DNA of 64,000 nucleotides from Armillaria gallica (Eukaryota; Basidiomycota; Agaricomycetes; Agaricales; Physalacriaceae): assembly GCA_037576215.1 (NCBI GenBank), contig JBANDB010000011.1, forward strand, positions 806,001 to 870,000. Reading direction: 5' to 3'. Below are positions 11,839-22,560 of the stretch, in pieces. A program made the position numbers and the translations under genes. The notes beneath the pieces were generated by a model. That model did no database searches. It was not told where the DNA came from and was given only the letters and a program-made list of their open reading frames with translations. The number at the start of each line of letters is the position of its first letter. Position 1 is the first letter of the stretch.

Positions 11839-13260
11839 CATTTATTTTTGCGCCAAAAAACAGTTGTTCTGATAATAGAGTTGTATGTTCTGTGTATGTA
11901 GGTTTTGCTCAGTAGATCCAAATACATTGGTTTTGTGGTAGGCCCAAAAAAATCTGTCAGAAATGACAGAAAATGATATTGAAGAAGTGTCAGAGTGGTG
12001 GAAAAATGTTATTAAAAAAAACATATGGAGAGGCTGACACCAAAAAAAGGGATGACATATCAAAGGAAAACATGCAAACTTGATCATTGATGAGCCTCCA
12101 GGCTCTGTACGCTCAGAATTCGCGGATTTACCCATTCATCACCCAATATCTTTGAAATGACATCATTATAATCCCCACATACTCCATAATACTGCCAACA
12201 CTCAGTAATACCATGGATTTTCACAGTATATGCACAAACATTCAGATACAGTCCTAAAACTGTGACATCCACTCCTCACGCACTCTGTTATCCTTCCCAG
12301 CTTGCCTTGCATCACAATTACCATATCCCATCACAGCAAGGCACCTTTAATTGACAATCATCCTAAAACGGGGTTGCTACATCACTCAGAAGCATCTGGT
12401 TGATGTGCCCATCAATCATTTAATGAAATGATGTGATTGATGCGAGTACCCTTCCAGCTACAATAATTACAGCCATGGCAACTACAGACTGTGTTTACTA
12501 AGGCTGTTACAGTGCCAAGACATCGAGTTATCGTTGCCACAAGTGTACACCTCAGTACAGCAACTGCAGCTCAATAATCTGCAGCTACACAGCACCTCAT
12601 GATCCACTCATCGCTCAATAAAACCACACAGTTCGCATCCATACATGGCAACGTTGAGGACTTGCTGTTACTTTAGAACCACAGATACCATATGTTTACT
12701 ATGGCTATTACAAAAGCCAAGGACTTACAGCCTTACTAAGGCTTCGATGAATATTCTATTTATAAAATCGTACTTGTAGTATAAAAACTAGGTAGATACC
12801 GCATTTTTAGAGCTAGTTCTTACCCAGTTGGCCAGACTATGGCATTTCCAGTCAACCACAGTTACTCCAAGTTATCCCTCACTGCTTGCTTTACTCTTTA
12901 ATGTTGTTGGTTGCACCAATACACGAAATCTTGCATCAATAACTTGCTTTTGTCTTTTAATGCTACAACATCGCTTCACTTTCACCACATAGGATTGTTT
13001 CATCACTTTCACCTTCTACATCGCCATTGTTTTCATTGCCCAGTTCAGTATTGCCTCCGTGTAGGCCCAGTTCAGCTCCATAGGATCAACCTCATCTTTA
13101 TCATTGTTTGGAGTTGCCATGCATCTATTGCCACAACACCCCACTCAGCACCTCAGTTACCACGATTTCTACCCATTTCTTGCAGTCTCCGTACGTTTAT
13201 TGCTATTGTTTTGACCCACAATATTAGGTACACCCCCAAGCAACGTTTACTAGGCTATTT
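11839..13260. other. No gene; scattered GTTTACTA-type repeat motifs
   Basis: No protein is recognised on either strand. GTTTACTAAGGCTGTTACAG near 12492 and GTTTACTATGGCTATTACAA near 12692 are diverged copies about 200 bases apart, and GTTTACTAGGCTATTTC at about 13246 is a third. They suggest an old, internally repetitive non-coding element. The block lies where the 3' half of the copia element would be expected, so it or something in it may have replaced that half. Confidence 0.35.
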
Positions 13261-13386
13261 CGACGTCTTCTAGTCCATTGCCACGATTTCTAGTCCACCC
13301 CCACGATTTCTAGCACATTGCTATGATTTCTAGATCCATCTTCGTGGTCTCTAGACTGTTTTTGCAGTCTCTATTGTGGTTTCTTG
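13261..13386 (+). repeat. Minisatellite, about 21-bp unit
   Basis: Roughly five to six imperfect copies of a unit close to CACGATTTCTAGTCCATTGC lie head to tail, the first three well preserved and the last ones diverged (GTGGTCTCTAGACTG, GTGGTTTCTTGG). Two looser copies precede the array at 13160-13190. Nothing suggests coding. Confidence 0.55.
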
Positions 13387-14080
13387 GTATTCAAGTCATA
13401 CCAGATTCTGTCCCATCTCATTTATCGAGATCCTTCCCGGCTTACAGCCAACGTCTATTAGTACTCCTTGACCAAGAGTACTACTTCACTGACTGAAAAG
13501 TCGCAGTGTATCTTGCATTATTGAGGAATTGACTGCATGAAGGTGCACCAAACCACTCGCACACACATTGCCTTGATTGCTGTGTTGCTACGTTAATTGC
13601 CTAAGCTCTCTCCGAGTTTTGGGTGCTGCTGTTGCCACGGAAGTCTAGGCTCATCATCGTCTTCAGAGGGGGAAGATATCAGGGGGAAACGGTGACAGCA
13701 ACATCAAAGGTGGACAAAAATAACTTCGGCCCATCATAACCTATCAAAAATCTCTGAGCTTGTACAACTTGACATCCAGATTGATGGCAAATCAAAAGAA
13801 GTTCAGAATCTGCGGCCCCACTGAACAGGAAGGCGCTTGAAGGCGGGAGCGTGCAGGCTCATGGTGTTGAGCACATTGAGCACATCAAGGAGGCAACTAT
13901 GCCCATGATGATGACGTGTGACATGTTGTCTGGCCCTATACCTGCCCTCAATTCCTCTGCCAAAAATCCATTGCAATAGCAAAGCAGTAATAAATTGCAG
14001 CTATTTGCAAGTACAAGGGATTAATACATTATGGCTGTCTTACTGCTACACTGAATAAGCTATTACTAGGCTTTTAACGG
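13387..14080. other. No recognised gene
   Basis: Short frames only. The right edge GGCTTTTAACGGGTGAC (about 14070-14086) is where copia-type integrase coding on the minus strand ends abruptly, so a deletion or insertion breakpoint lies here. I see no inverted repeat that would define an inserted element. Confidence 0.35.
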
Positions 14081-14082
14081 GT

Positions 14083-14339
14083 GACAAATATGCATTTTCT
14101 TGACTTTGGGTCGAGTTTTTGGTGCTTCACATCTTGCAGTAATACCCAGCAAGCTGAGCCAAATTCCTGTAATGTGGAAATGTCTGGCTTTCTATTCCAG
14201 AATGATTCTTCTGGAGTGATGTCATCATCCAAGGCTCATGTGGGTGATCGATTTTTGAGGTACGTGGCATATGCTACTGCCTCCAGCCATAGGATTAAAT
14301 GAAGCTTGTGCTCAATCAACATCATGTGTGCATGCTCCA
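14083..14339 (-). pseudogene. Copia integrase, distal part
   Basis: Minus-strand translation gives LWLEAVAYATYLKNRSPT, a TGA stop, then TPEESFWNRKPDISTLQEFG and KLDPKSRK. This is the classic copia sequence following the integrase core (LWAEAVxxAxYLxNRxP...TPxExxxGxKPDxSxLxxFG). It continues directly from the NQTIVEH end of the upstream part once the 1174-bp hAT-like insertion is ignored. The TGA after RSPT is where CGA (Arg) would normally stand, a C-to-T type change. The frame is lost near 14083, where unrelated sequence begins. Confidence 0.8.
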
Positions 14340-15513
14340 TAGGGATACCCACTGTCCCCATACAGACAGTGGATACAGGTGCCATATATATGGTACCATA
14401 CCTGTACTGTGAGGCCTTTCAGCAATCATTTTACAGTATGGTTTATGGTACAGCATCGGCCTGTATAACCCATAGCATAATATGGCAGTATGGCCATAAA
14501 TATGGGTATCTGTAAAAAGGCCCAGGAACACGTGATGTGGATCGACTTTGCCTGTGTTCAATGAGGTGCTCGACTCTATGCTTTTTTCTCAGCACACTGC
14601 GCACTGTTTTTCTTAATACATGCTGTCGAGTACATCATTCAAGGCATTGCTTTGACACACACACCCTTGCTTATGCATAATATGACAGTCTTTTCACCAC
14701 TAAAGGCTTGAGTCATTGTATAAAGGGCTGCTCCCTAGTTGTTCTGAAACTCAGATGATGATCAAGTACTTATTGTCCTGTCTCTGATTGCTCTCAATAT
14801 GATCTATCAGTTGAAACCCCTCACCAAATACTGAAGTAATACATACGGCTTCATCAGAAAACAAGTTCATGTTCACTGGATGACCTTCATTCCTTTGAAA
14901 AGTCTTCGGCACATCCACGCTGAGGCATGATGCTTTAACTCATTTCATCTCTGAACGACAATCCCTGGTATCAACGTGAGTTCACCATGAAGGCTGTGTT
15001 TGGTGTTGAAAGTGTTGCGAAGGCATGTTCTTATTCTCAATCTGTAAGTAAACAACCATTTTAAGATAGGCCTCAAGCAGAACCAAGTAGATCATGTGAA
15101 AAAAGTAAAAAAGAGTTTACTCCCCCATTTTGGGCCTTTTCACCAAAAAGGGCTCCATTAGGGCCTTCAAAAACAAATTCTGCAAGCCTTAACGGAGCCC
15201 TTTTGGCAATTTTGGTGGTCCTGGGGGGCAAAACCTAGCAAAACTCCCATTCAGTGGCTCATTTTACCACTTCAGGTTATCATGTGATCTACTTGGTTCT
15301 GCTTGAGGCCTATCTTACTGCTAGTAATGCATGTTTTTGATTGAATCTAGCTGTCATACCTTACTACCAGGCCTGTATCGACCGTATGACCATAATATGG
15401 CTGTACTGTCACCCATACTGTACCATCAGGCTTGCCCAATGCCATTCATATGGTATGGGTATGGGCTACCTGTACCCATCACATTCCCATAATCTTTACA
15501 GTAGGCATCCCTA
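14340..15513. mobile_element. hAT-like non-autonomous element (1174 bp)
   Basis: The ends are TAGGGATACCCACTGT on the left and its near-inverse ACAGTAGGCATCCCTA on the right, giving a 16-bp terminal inverted repeat with two mismatches. Flanks ATGCTCCA (14332-14339) and GTGCTCCA (15514-15521) form an 8-bp target duplication with one mismatch, as expected for hAT elements. The duplicated bases lie in the copia integrase frame (IVEH). Subterminal sequence on both sides is full of short palindromes and CCATACTGTACC-like motifs. No transposase is encoded, so it would have depended on another element. A MITE sits inside its right half. Confidence 0.8.
15064..15315. mobile_element. MITE with 31-bp perfect inverted ends, TA target duplication
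   Basis: AGATAGGCCTCAAGCAGAAC begins the left arm at 15064, and the exact inverse ends at 15315; the arms match over 31 bases. TA flanks both sides (15062-15063 and 15316-15317), consistent with a Tc1/mariner-type target. The interior is itself partly self-complementary (CACCAAAAAGGGCTCC near 15141 against GGAGCCCTTTTGG near 15194), so the whole 252 bp can fold into a long hairpin. No coding capacity. Confidence 0.85.
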
Positions 15514-17291
15514 GTGCTCCACGATCGTCTGGTTTAATTGTTCTGCAACTCTGTTTTGGGATGGTGAATAAGCAGCTGTGAGCTGGAGCTGTATACCACA
15601 ATCCTTTAGATATTCCTTTAGCTCCTGGCTCAGATATTCCTTCCCATTATCTATTCTGAAGAACTTCAGGTCATTACCTGTCAGGTTCTTGATGTATGCT
15701 TGGTACTGTTTTACTTTCTGCAGTACTTCAGCATTTGTCTTTCCCTTTAGGAAATAGATCATTGTCCTCTGCGTTTTTCCATCTGTAAAGCTGATGTAAT
15801 GTTTCTCGCCGTGAATTCCTTTAGTCTAGGCAGGCCCCCATAAATCTGAAAAGGTCATCTCCCCAATATGGGTATATTTTGTTTCAGATTCTGATGGGAA
15901 TGGTTCTATATGCTGCTTGGCCTGGATACAGGTCTCACAGATAGGAAATTTGTCAGTAGAATTTTCTACTTTCATTCCTTTAACCATTTTCCATTTGAAT
16001 AGACGCTTGATGCTCACAAAATTTAGGTGTCCTAATGCCTTGTGCCATTCATGCCAAGTCTGGCTGCTTGATTTGGCAACATGTGCATGATCGGAATTAG
16101 GGAGACAGATGTCAAGCATATACATGCCCGAGATCTTGTTCCCTTGGCCAAATGCAGCACCTTTCGGTGACCTAATAAGCAATTTGTCACCGGAAAAGGT
16201 CAATTTTGCACCTGCGTCAGTCATATGGCCTAGCGAAATTAAATTGAATGGTGCAGTGGGGCAATATATTGTGTCTTTTAGGGTTGCCATTGAGAATTTA
16301 TGGCCATCCCTAAATATGACTTTGACAGTGCCTCTTCCCAGGCCTTTGGACTCTCCTACTCCTTTAATTATATGTCCAGGGGTTTCAGTGTAGTCGAGGA
16401 ATAAGCTTTTATCCTTGACAATATGACTTGTGCAGGCTGAATCAGCCAACCATGAGGATGAGTCTAAAGCAGCAAGTGCTGTATCTCCTGCAATGAAGGT
16501 GAACTTGTTTGAGGATTCTTCATTTGCAACATTTGTGCAGGTGTGATCCTTTCTCTTCCATTTTGGGTTTCCCTTCCATTGTTTTGGTTTTCCGGCATCA
16601 TCCTTGCTGGAGTGGCAATCACTGACCACATGGCCATGCTTCCCACAGCCAAAACAGGTGACATTCAGATTGTATTTCTTCTTGTGCCATCGGGCTGCAA
16701 GGGCAGTGTCTGCATCAGGGTTCTTCTTCTTTTGTTGTATATCCTCCTGTAGAACTTGTGAAATTAATTTGTATGAGTCTTTGAGGTCTGCAGTGTCTAT
16801 TGAAGATATGAAGGCATTCCATGACTCTGGTAATGATGTGAGTAGAGTAATAGAAAAGTCTTCTTCTACTGCATGTCCAAGAGCAGCGACCTCTTCCTGA
16901 TAGGACCTTAGTGTCCTAATGTGCTCCTCTATGTCTCCCCCTTCCTCATACTGAGCCCTGAAGAATTTCCATTGGGTCATTACTATCCCAATTGGTCCTT
17001 TCTTCTCATACATGTCTTTGAGGGCTTTCTATGCTTCTGCCAATGTCTTTGAACCTGAAATATAGACCAATGGGCCATCAGATACTCATAATCTGATTGT
17101 TGATAGGGCTTTTCAGTCACTCTTTGACCATGTAGCCTTTGTGGCAGTGTCTGCCGGTGCCTTCTTGGTCCCATCCGCATATTTGATCATATCGAGATTC
17201 ATAAGGATATCAATCATTTTGATCTTCCATGTGGGGTAATTTTGGTTCCCTTTAATGGATCAATTTTGTATACACTGTGTGACTTGGACAT
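15514..17291 (-). pseudogene. Copia-type gag-pol, proximal part
   Basis: From the likely ATG at 17291 (MSKSHSVYKI) the frame shifts by one base near 17245, then reads YPTWKIKMIDILMNLD (gag, UBN2/retrotran_gag-like). Stops at about 17108, 17090 and 17030 interrupt it, and a clean 395-codon run covers 17013-15826. In order this run holds late gag, a zinc knuckle CFGCGKHGHVVSDC (about 16655-16615), an aspartic protease site WLADSACTSH (about 16450; DSA where DSG/DTG is usual), and the gag-pre-integrase HEWHKALGHLN...CETCIQAKQ (about 16050-15915). A single TAG at 15828-15826 separates this from the integrase core FFRIDNGKEYLSQELKEYL and YSPSQNRVAEQLNQTIVEH. Most stops are one C-to-T (or G-to-A) change away from the expected codon. 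Confidence 0.9.
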
Positions 17292-17335
17292 TATGCTGTG
17301 TATGGTAAGTCACTATGTGTTTGAAGTTGGCGCTA

Positions 17336-17538
17336 TGTAAATGGGGTGTATGTGTAGTAGTAGGTAATCAAGTAGGTATTTCATTAGGGCCAGGGCCCAT
17401 AACCTATTGTAATGGAGTAGAGGATGAGTGTGTAAGATGAGAATTAATTGAGTCTCTCTAGCGAGAGACAAGCTACTTAAATACATTTCATGTACTTCTA
17501 GAATTTACTATGAACTACTAAATATATCTACTTTTACA
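17336..17538 (-). repeat. Copia 5' LTR (203 bp)
   Basis: On the minus strand the block starts TGTAAAAGTAG and ends CCCATTTACA, giving the TG...CA ends and the TGTAAA/TTTACA inverted tips of an LTR. It lies 44 bases upstream of the gag start at 17291. The sequence right after it, TAGCGCCAACTTC, would be the primer-binding region. The matching 3' LTR is absent, so the pair cannot be compared. CATGAAATGTATTTAAGTAG inside it holds a TATA-like promoter. Confidence 0.7.
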
Positions 17539-17861
17539 GTTCAATGTTTAAGCTGCTGACTAATGCCGAATCTTCGAGGGTATTCTCACATGTACTCAGA
17601 ATTGTGTTCTTCAACAGTGGCAGGTAGCAATGCCGCCGGCACGCGATGTTCAAAACGGAAACTAATTTCATATTCTTCCTACTTCTTCTGAACCACCATG
17701 ACCACAATGACAACAGCTCGACAATGAAAGTGTTATGTCGACTTCCAAGTGTCCCTTTATCTGTCTCTCTTTGACTTTTATTTATCTAACGCTCAGTTGT
17801 TATAAGGACAGTGCAAGGCTGTTACCATTACTGACGAGCATCGGCTATTTCATGATTGGGG

Positions 17862-17970
17862 AAGAGTCAAGGTGCAAGGGTTTGGCAATGGCCGCAATCA
17901 ATGGAATCTTCCAACGGGTTTTTGAAGGTACATAATAACCGAGATACCTATATACATAGGACTCGGAATT
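17862..17970 (-). mobile_element. Element E1: fragment of the GAGTCCTATG family
   Basis: Reverse-complemented, this reads AATTCCGAGTCCTATGTATA followed by TAGGTATCTCGGTTATTATG, and then TTGATTGCGGCC. These match the left end of element E5 at 40441 base for base over long stretches. The opposite end is missing, so it is a truncated copy in inverted orientation inside block X1. Confidence 0.7.
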
Positions 17971-20900
17971 GACGATGGGTATGTGTAAGGTCTGAATTTT
18001 AATTCTGGTCCTAGGAGACTTCCAGGAGATATGTGTTGTTCAACTGGGGACACACCATCCTGTCACTCATCACAGTGACTGGCTCATGCCTTGGAAAGGG
18101 CATCATCACTCTGAGAGTTCACTTTATTCTCTCAGTCAAGCGGAAATCCTTACCTTGGAAGTTGGGACACAGAAATATCCTTGCAGCAGGAGTGAAGCAA
18201 CATACATGCATTGTGGTGGCACCTGCCATCCTTGTGGCTGCAGAGGCACATAATTTGCTAAGACGCTCGACATTGGAAGCTCTGATATAGCCACTAGACA
18301 TGGTATGAACATTTATCAGTGCTTCCTCCTCTGTTTTCTGATGACCATTTGCAGTCTGTGTGATACTGCTATTCTGCATTTCTATCTTCTCAAAGATTAT
18401 CAATCAAAACTTAACCCATAACTACCAACATTTAGTCTGGGGATGATCAACTTGGCTCATGTAAGAGGCTTTAGCTGATGCAGCATTGATGGAAGCAAAC
18501 TGCAGTAATTTGTCGAACTGAGCCAAGCATTTGAGAGTTGTGGTACGAGTATTGGTACCGTTTTGTTCAGAAACCTAGCACTGATGAGTTGTATCCTGAT
18601 CAGGTCCTTACTTGACAGAAACATGATGTTGTGGGCGACTCTTGAAAAAGAGTGCATGGTTTGTTGTATGAACATTTTAATACACAGGCTCCACTCATAT
18701 TTTCATCGTACCAGTATCTTGAAGCCCTGCATTGGAAAGCATGACTCATGGGAAGAACATAGCAGTCAGCATTTTGGAGGTAAGCATGCCTACACCCTAC
18801 CGTATGATAATTAGGTTTTCACCTTCATTTGAACCAGATTTACCCCTTATGCTGTTCCTCTGACATGTTCTGCTTGAGTTATATTTACGCTACATAGCAA
18901 GGTTTATCTTGCGAAGGATGTTACCAAGTCTCAACCTGATCTTATCACATTTTTGCTGAAGCATCTTGGTGTCAGTTGGCCATCTCATATCAAGGCCCCA
19001 CATTGACAATCTTCCATCCAGGTTGAAGTGTCGAGTGCAACTCTCATAACAAGGGAGGGTGATACATATCTCTCAATTGATTTCTGCTGTTTGGTGTGTT
19101 CCTTATGCTCGCTGCTGACCTATCTCCTGATGGTTCAGTTAAGGAGAGATTCCCAGTGGTATCATTCATATTGTGGATTAAAGTCATGATGTATGAGTAC
19201 TGCTGCAGTGCTCACTGTCCCATATGGTGATGGTGATGTATATATTTCAGTCTCAATCTAACTCGACATTGCAAACTCAAAATCAAAACCACCAATCAGA
19301 AGTAAGATACAGGGCAAGACTAAGGAGGGGAGCGAATTCCCTTGTGAGACGCAAGCTGAGAGTACAGGATACTGCCAATGAATGATGGTGATACAGAGAT
19401 CAAATTTGCCCTAGGCCTCAGGGACGTCTTCCAAGGTTTGTCCAGTGCCATCATGGAATCAAGGATCTGTTCTCTGTTCATCTAATTTGGAAGATCGATG
19501 GGACCCCCAGGGAGAAGTTTGGAACCTGCACAAAGTTTCAACCTTTTCTCCTAGTCGAGCAGTGAATGTGTGGCACAACATGCACTTCCCATGTCTCAAT
19601 TTTCGAAATACAGCAAGACATGCAGATCACTGGGGCACCTGAAACCACCTTGCCATGTTTGTTTGCACATTTAGCAAGCACCGTTCTATTTCTCTGATAT
19701 CTAAATGTCTATGCAGTTTTGCTTACCTGAACTCGACTAGAGACACTAATTATTTATTCCACAGCAGAAGTTTGGACTCAGCCCATGATCGTGAGAGGCG
19801 ATGGCATTGCTTGAAAGAACTGTGTCAACGTGACACACAGAATTTTTACACCATGACTTACTATGTGGGAACTGTAATATTTCCCTATCTTCTGATGGCG
19901 ACTCGGGATGAGGATGAGCATGGATGAGAAAAATATTCATCCATATTCTTATCTCTCTAGTTGGCTTATTTGAGGTAAGTATCATACAGATAGCCCACAA
20001 TGGCTGCAGGATGGTACCCAATAATCAGAAAGGTTACATCTACTCATGTCCATATCTGACTAATTACCAACCTTTGCTTTAGAATTTGTATCTTCATGTT
20101 GCAGCTCCAAGTCTGATGATATCTGAGTATGCTGACGCACAGTATTCTTTTTGTCTATCATATTTAATTGATTCCCATTTAAAGTAGGGCACAGGAGAAT
20201 GACTTTGTGTTAACAGTTGGGCCTTGGGGCACCCAAGAAATTCCAGCCTGGCTTGGTTTTAGCAGCCGTCGTGTATATACCTGAGTCACTATGTTGAGGT
20301 GCAAAGTACTGATGTCCCAGAGGCATGGTTGTACCTTGAACAGGTCCTTAAATACTGAATGCTGCTTCAGGGAATATCCAGCAGGCCCACGACACACCAC
20401 TACCACACTTACAAGACCCCCATCTCCGCTACTGGTTCCATTGGTGCACTTAGTACCAGAGATTTCGCTTAAAAAACTCAGGATGATGATACCAGTTAAT
20501 GGTTACTGGAGTTAAGCCTGCCAACATCCTACCCTCCAAATCACGATTTTCACCATCGTGTAACCCAATTTTCACACAGCATTGATATTGCCAGGTTCCA
20601 TTTCTTTCGGTGCAGTATGCCAGCCTCGAACATCCTACCTGTGACCGACTTAACATGGATTTCCCATGGTGTGTTCCAAAGTTTGGCAGGAAGTGACATC
20701 CACTACACAAACTGCTGATATGCCTTTTAACCAACGGCCATACCGATATACATCCGCTATGTGACCAGCTGTGTCTGACTCCAGCAAGCTAAATTGTAAG
20801 ACGACTCTGAATTTCATTGCTGGGCATGGTATGGTTTCAGGGATAATCCACAATTGTTGCCATGTTCGTCACATCCACAAAGACAAAATTCTTTGTATCA

Positions 20901-21249
20901 TTCACAACATGTCATTATTTTCACTGGCATGGCTTGATCACTGTCACAGATTGCGGATCCGAGTCCTGTGTATACAGGCTTGGTCTTATGCGATTTTGGG
21001 GGTAGGTCCTTGGTGGCGGTGCATTTTGGTTATCCCAGATTTTGCCTGTGTTAGTCAGCAAGCCCAATGTCATTTTTCAGCTGGAATTTCAGCATAAGAG
21101 TTCTTGCTTTGAGCATTGGTCTTTTTCCCCACGTCACCACACCTATATACACCCACACGCTGCAGTGACAATTCCCCGATGCTAGTACTTTCAACAATCT
21201 GCAGGACCTCCCCTAAATTTCTATGATAGGACCAAGAATGACCAATTCT

Positions 21250-21308
21250 CCCATCCATATCTTTGTGTAAGGGTTAGCAGCTAACCCTTACGTGAAGATA
21301 TGGATGGG
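21250..21308. repeat. 59-bp near-perfect palindrome with telomere-like centre
   Basis: Arms of 29 bases (21250-21278 and 21280-21308) pair at 26 positions around a single central base. The inner part is AAGGGTTAGC / GCTAACCCTT, which contains one copy of the TTAGGG-type telomere hexamer in each orientation. It would form a stable cruciform or hairpin. It lies between the minus-strand coding remnant of element E2 and that element's left end. Confidence 0.8.
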
Positions 21309-21983
21309 ATTACACAACAGGACACAGGTTCTGGAGGTGGACATTCTCATTGACAAGGGCCTTCTTATGGGTGTTGGGAGCTTCAGGTACAGTCAGCTCA
21401 AGCCGTATGGTAGCAGTCTCCAAGTAGTTGATGCACACGGTGCAATTAGGTCACTCCAAGCATCGTGGACCTCCATCCTCATTTGGGTAATCATGTGTCG
21501 CCTGAACTCAAGGGCTCTTCAGCTGTGGATGGCAACTCTCTCAAGGGAACTGTGTAGCCATGGCTTGGAAGCTTGGATGGTCTGAATACTCACAATGATG
21601 CATACTCTCTCTATTGCTGGCGTTACGACAGCTCTGATACTACCTGACTCAGCCAATTATATCAGTGTGTGTGTTACACATGGAATGCTCACAGAAAATC
21701 TAACAACATACAGGTATTCAGGCATTCGTAATCCTTGTCCTGAATGCTTCTTGAACCACCTTTTCAAGTCAATAACTCTTTTCCTGACCTCAGTCTGCCA
21801 CCAAGATGATGGCATATGGAGCATGTCTCTGGCTTTGATAAAATTGGAGGACCTGACTGATTGTGTCCTCTGCACAGTGCAGACATGCCTGCGGTAAGTG
21901 GCTGATGTAAACCTGGTTGCCAGTGTGTCTTCATGATCTTTCACGTTGATAGGTGAAAATCCTGGTGTGTCATATTTCATCAA
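21290..21983 (-). pseudogene. Unrecognised coding remnant inside element E2
   Basis: The minus strand reads TLATRFTSATYRRHVCTVQR, then SSNFIKARDMLHMPSSWWQT and KRWFKKHSGQGLRMPEYLYV, over 109 codons (21983-21657). A TAA follows, then AESGSIRAVVTPAIE, and the frame fades into RRHMITQMRMEVHDAWSDLI and beyond to the palindrome. Composition is that of a genuine protein (Arg/Lys/Trp-rich, few rare residues), and stops interrupt it at several places. I do not recognise the family. Because it sits within E2 it may derive from that element's own protein or a captured gene. Confidence 0.4.
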
Positions 21984-22251
21984 CGTCAGCGTAAGTTCTA
22001 CTGTGTAAGCAGTCGGTTACAGTGCCATACTCACTGAAACCATGTTGCAGGTCTATATCCATTGCTACAAAGCTGTTGACCTGGATGACATGGTCTGTGT
22101 ATGGACAGAACAAGGTGATTCTCTTTCACCAATGATGGCAGCGTTAAGCACATCCATTTGCTTCTTGGGTTCCTTTCAGGGCATGGTCACCTTTGTCCAT
22201 TTGCCTCTTTTATTTGTCTTTCATCCAGGAATTCCTTGCCACCCACCAACA

Positions 22252-22560
22252 TGAAGAAATACCCTGATTTTGAGTGCAACGTGGACAAGGACCAGCTTGA
22301 GGGAGAAGTATGGTCCTCATTATAGCTATTCTTCCTCTGTTTGACTGATATTCATGACAAATAGGATGTCTCTATGCTGGATGGTGGAAATGCTCCTCCA
22401 GAGGCCTTACCAGACATCCAGGGTGAAGGTGCTGACAGGCCTACGAGCCAGGTATGTCAGTGTCCACTCTTGATGTGTATTTATTTAATCCTTCACTAGT
22501 CCTCACAGTGGGAGGGTGATGTGGTCTACAAGGATGTCATCATGAACCACTAGGCATGTT
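22252..22560 (+). other. Possible small spliced coding remnant within E2
   Basis: Three in-phase pieces, MKKYPDFECNVDKDQLEGE, DVSMLDGGNAPPEALPDIQG and SSQWEGDVVYKDVIMNH, are separated by AT-rich stretches that begin with GT-like and end with AG sequences (for example GTATGTCAGT...TTCACTAG at 22452-22499). The product would be short and acidic. I do not recognise it. Confidence 0.25.

Larger units (their letters stand above)
14081..17538 (-). mobile_element. Truncated Ty1/copia-type LTR retrotransposon with nested insertions
   Basis: Read on the minus strand, the element starts with an LTR (17538-17336), then gag, zinc knuckle, protease, gag-pre-integrase and integrase start (17291-15514), then a hAT-like insertion (15513-14340), then the rest of the integrase core (14339 to about 14083). 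The order protease-integrase before reverse transcriptase is that of the copia group. Reverse transcriptase, RNase H and the 3' LTR are missing. The 5' LTR flank at 17539 cannot be checked for a target duplication because its partner is gone. The copy is dead. Confidence 0.85.

Noticed and set aside
11206..11915. Proline/serine-rich gene on the plus strand
   Set aside because: Two frames are open at once with similar composition, and no start context, splice sites or family resemblance support a real gene.
21250..21308. An internal telomere or chromosome fusion point
   Set aside because: Only one TTAGGG-type hexamer per arm, no array; the match is more simply part of a hairpin.
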